From positions 1,810,825 to 1,825,933 of the forward strand of contig GL405246.1 of NCBI GenBank assembly GCA_000146855.1: a stretch of 15,109 bases of DNA, in the 5' to 3' direction. This document shows positions 14,964-15,109 of the stretch, piece after piece; position 1 is the stretch's first letter; each line of letters opens with the position of its first letter. Under the pieces are notes generated by a model. The model was not told where the DNA came from and ran no database searches. It saw only the letters and a list, made by a program, of their open reading frames with translations. The DNA is from [Eubacterium] yurii subsp. margaretiae ATCC 43715 (GTDB lineage Bacteria; Bacillota; Clostridia; Peptostreptococcales; Filifactoraceae). The position numbers were made by a program, and so were the translations under genes.

Positions 14964-15109
14964 TTGTTTCTTTGGATTTATATACTTCGTATTACTGCGT
15001 TAAACTTCATTTCAAGTTTCAGTCACATAGCTTAAGTATGCTCCTTCAACTTTCATTTGTTTGCCTTGTACTACTCGCATCTAAATCAAAATAATCTAAA
15101 ATGTTTTTT
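14964..15109 (-). other. Probable 23S-5S intergenic spacer (cut by the window edge)
   Basis: No tRNA signature (such as GGTTCGA) and no reading frame is seen. The minus strand can fold locally: AAACTT/AAGTTT (15019-15014 with 15007-15002) has a 6-base loop, and ATACTT/AAGTAT (15039-15034 with 14987-14982) encloses it. Such nested stems fit an rRNA processing region. That 23S lies beyond the edge is inferred from usual operon order. Confidence 0.5.

Noticed and set aside
14964..15109. tRNA gene next to the 5S rRNA
   Set aside because: No T-loop GGTTCGA-like sequence and no acceptor-stem pairing was found on either strand.
1..15109. CRISPR array, prophage, transposase, defence or biosynthetic cluster
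   Set aside because: No regularly spaced repeats and no matching proteins are present; genes are housekeeping or metabolic.

Overview
The window looks like chromosomal DNA of a strictly anaerobic, low-GC Gram-positive bacterium of the Clostridia type. The evidence is very AT-rich intergenic DNA, strong AGGAGG-like ribosome binding sites, a single-chain pyruvate:ferredoxin oxidoreductase, a clostridial-length glycogen phosphorylase and a Firmicutes-type 5S rRNA. A Peptostreptococcaceae- or Peptoniphilaceae-like host is a guess; a genus cannot be named from this sequence alone.

Layout. Positions 1-372 are a long AT-rich leader with a near-consensus promoter, feeding nifJ (373-3912, plus), which ends at a perfect 13-bp terminator hairpin. 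A gene-poor stretch (3986-4553) follows. It carries a second good promoter, a palindrome over the expected transcription start, a repeat copy, and then a small unrecognised membrane-anchored protein gene (4554-5012, plus). A bidirectional terminator (5021-5055) separates this from a long run of minus-strand genes. In transcription order from the right these are: the tail of an rRNA operon (23S-5S spacer, 5S rRNA, terminator), a cardiolipin synthase gene broken by a one-base frameshift, priA, a flavin-reductase-like gene with a GNAT acetyltransferase gene, pepD, and glgP.

How the genes fit together. The content is mainly housekeeping: pyruvate fermentation (nifJ), glycogen breakdown (glgP), peptide use (pepD), membrane phospholipid synthesis (cls), replication restart (priA) and ribosome synthesis. 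cls and priA are 15 bases apart and probably share one promoter. The flavin-reductase-like and GNAT genes are 25 bases apart and form a likely two-gene unit.

I saw no defence system, prophage, CRISPR array or secondary-metabolite cluster, and no clear new multi-gene system. The most notable signals are non-coding or structural. First, a diverged intergenic repeat occurs at 4383-4429 and, inverted, at 14695-14741; it is 41/47 identical by eye. Second, the cls frameshift lies exactly on an A5 run, where a one-base correction or a -1 slip restores the family sequence. Third, inverted repeats sit at or just after the predicted transcription start at three promoters.
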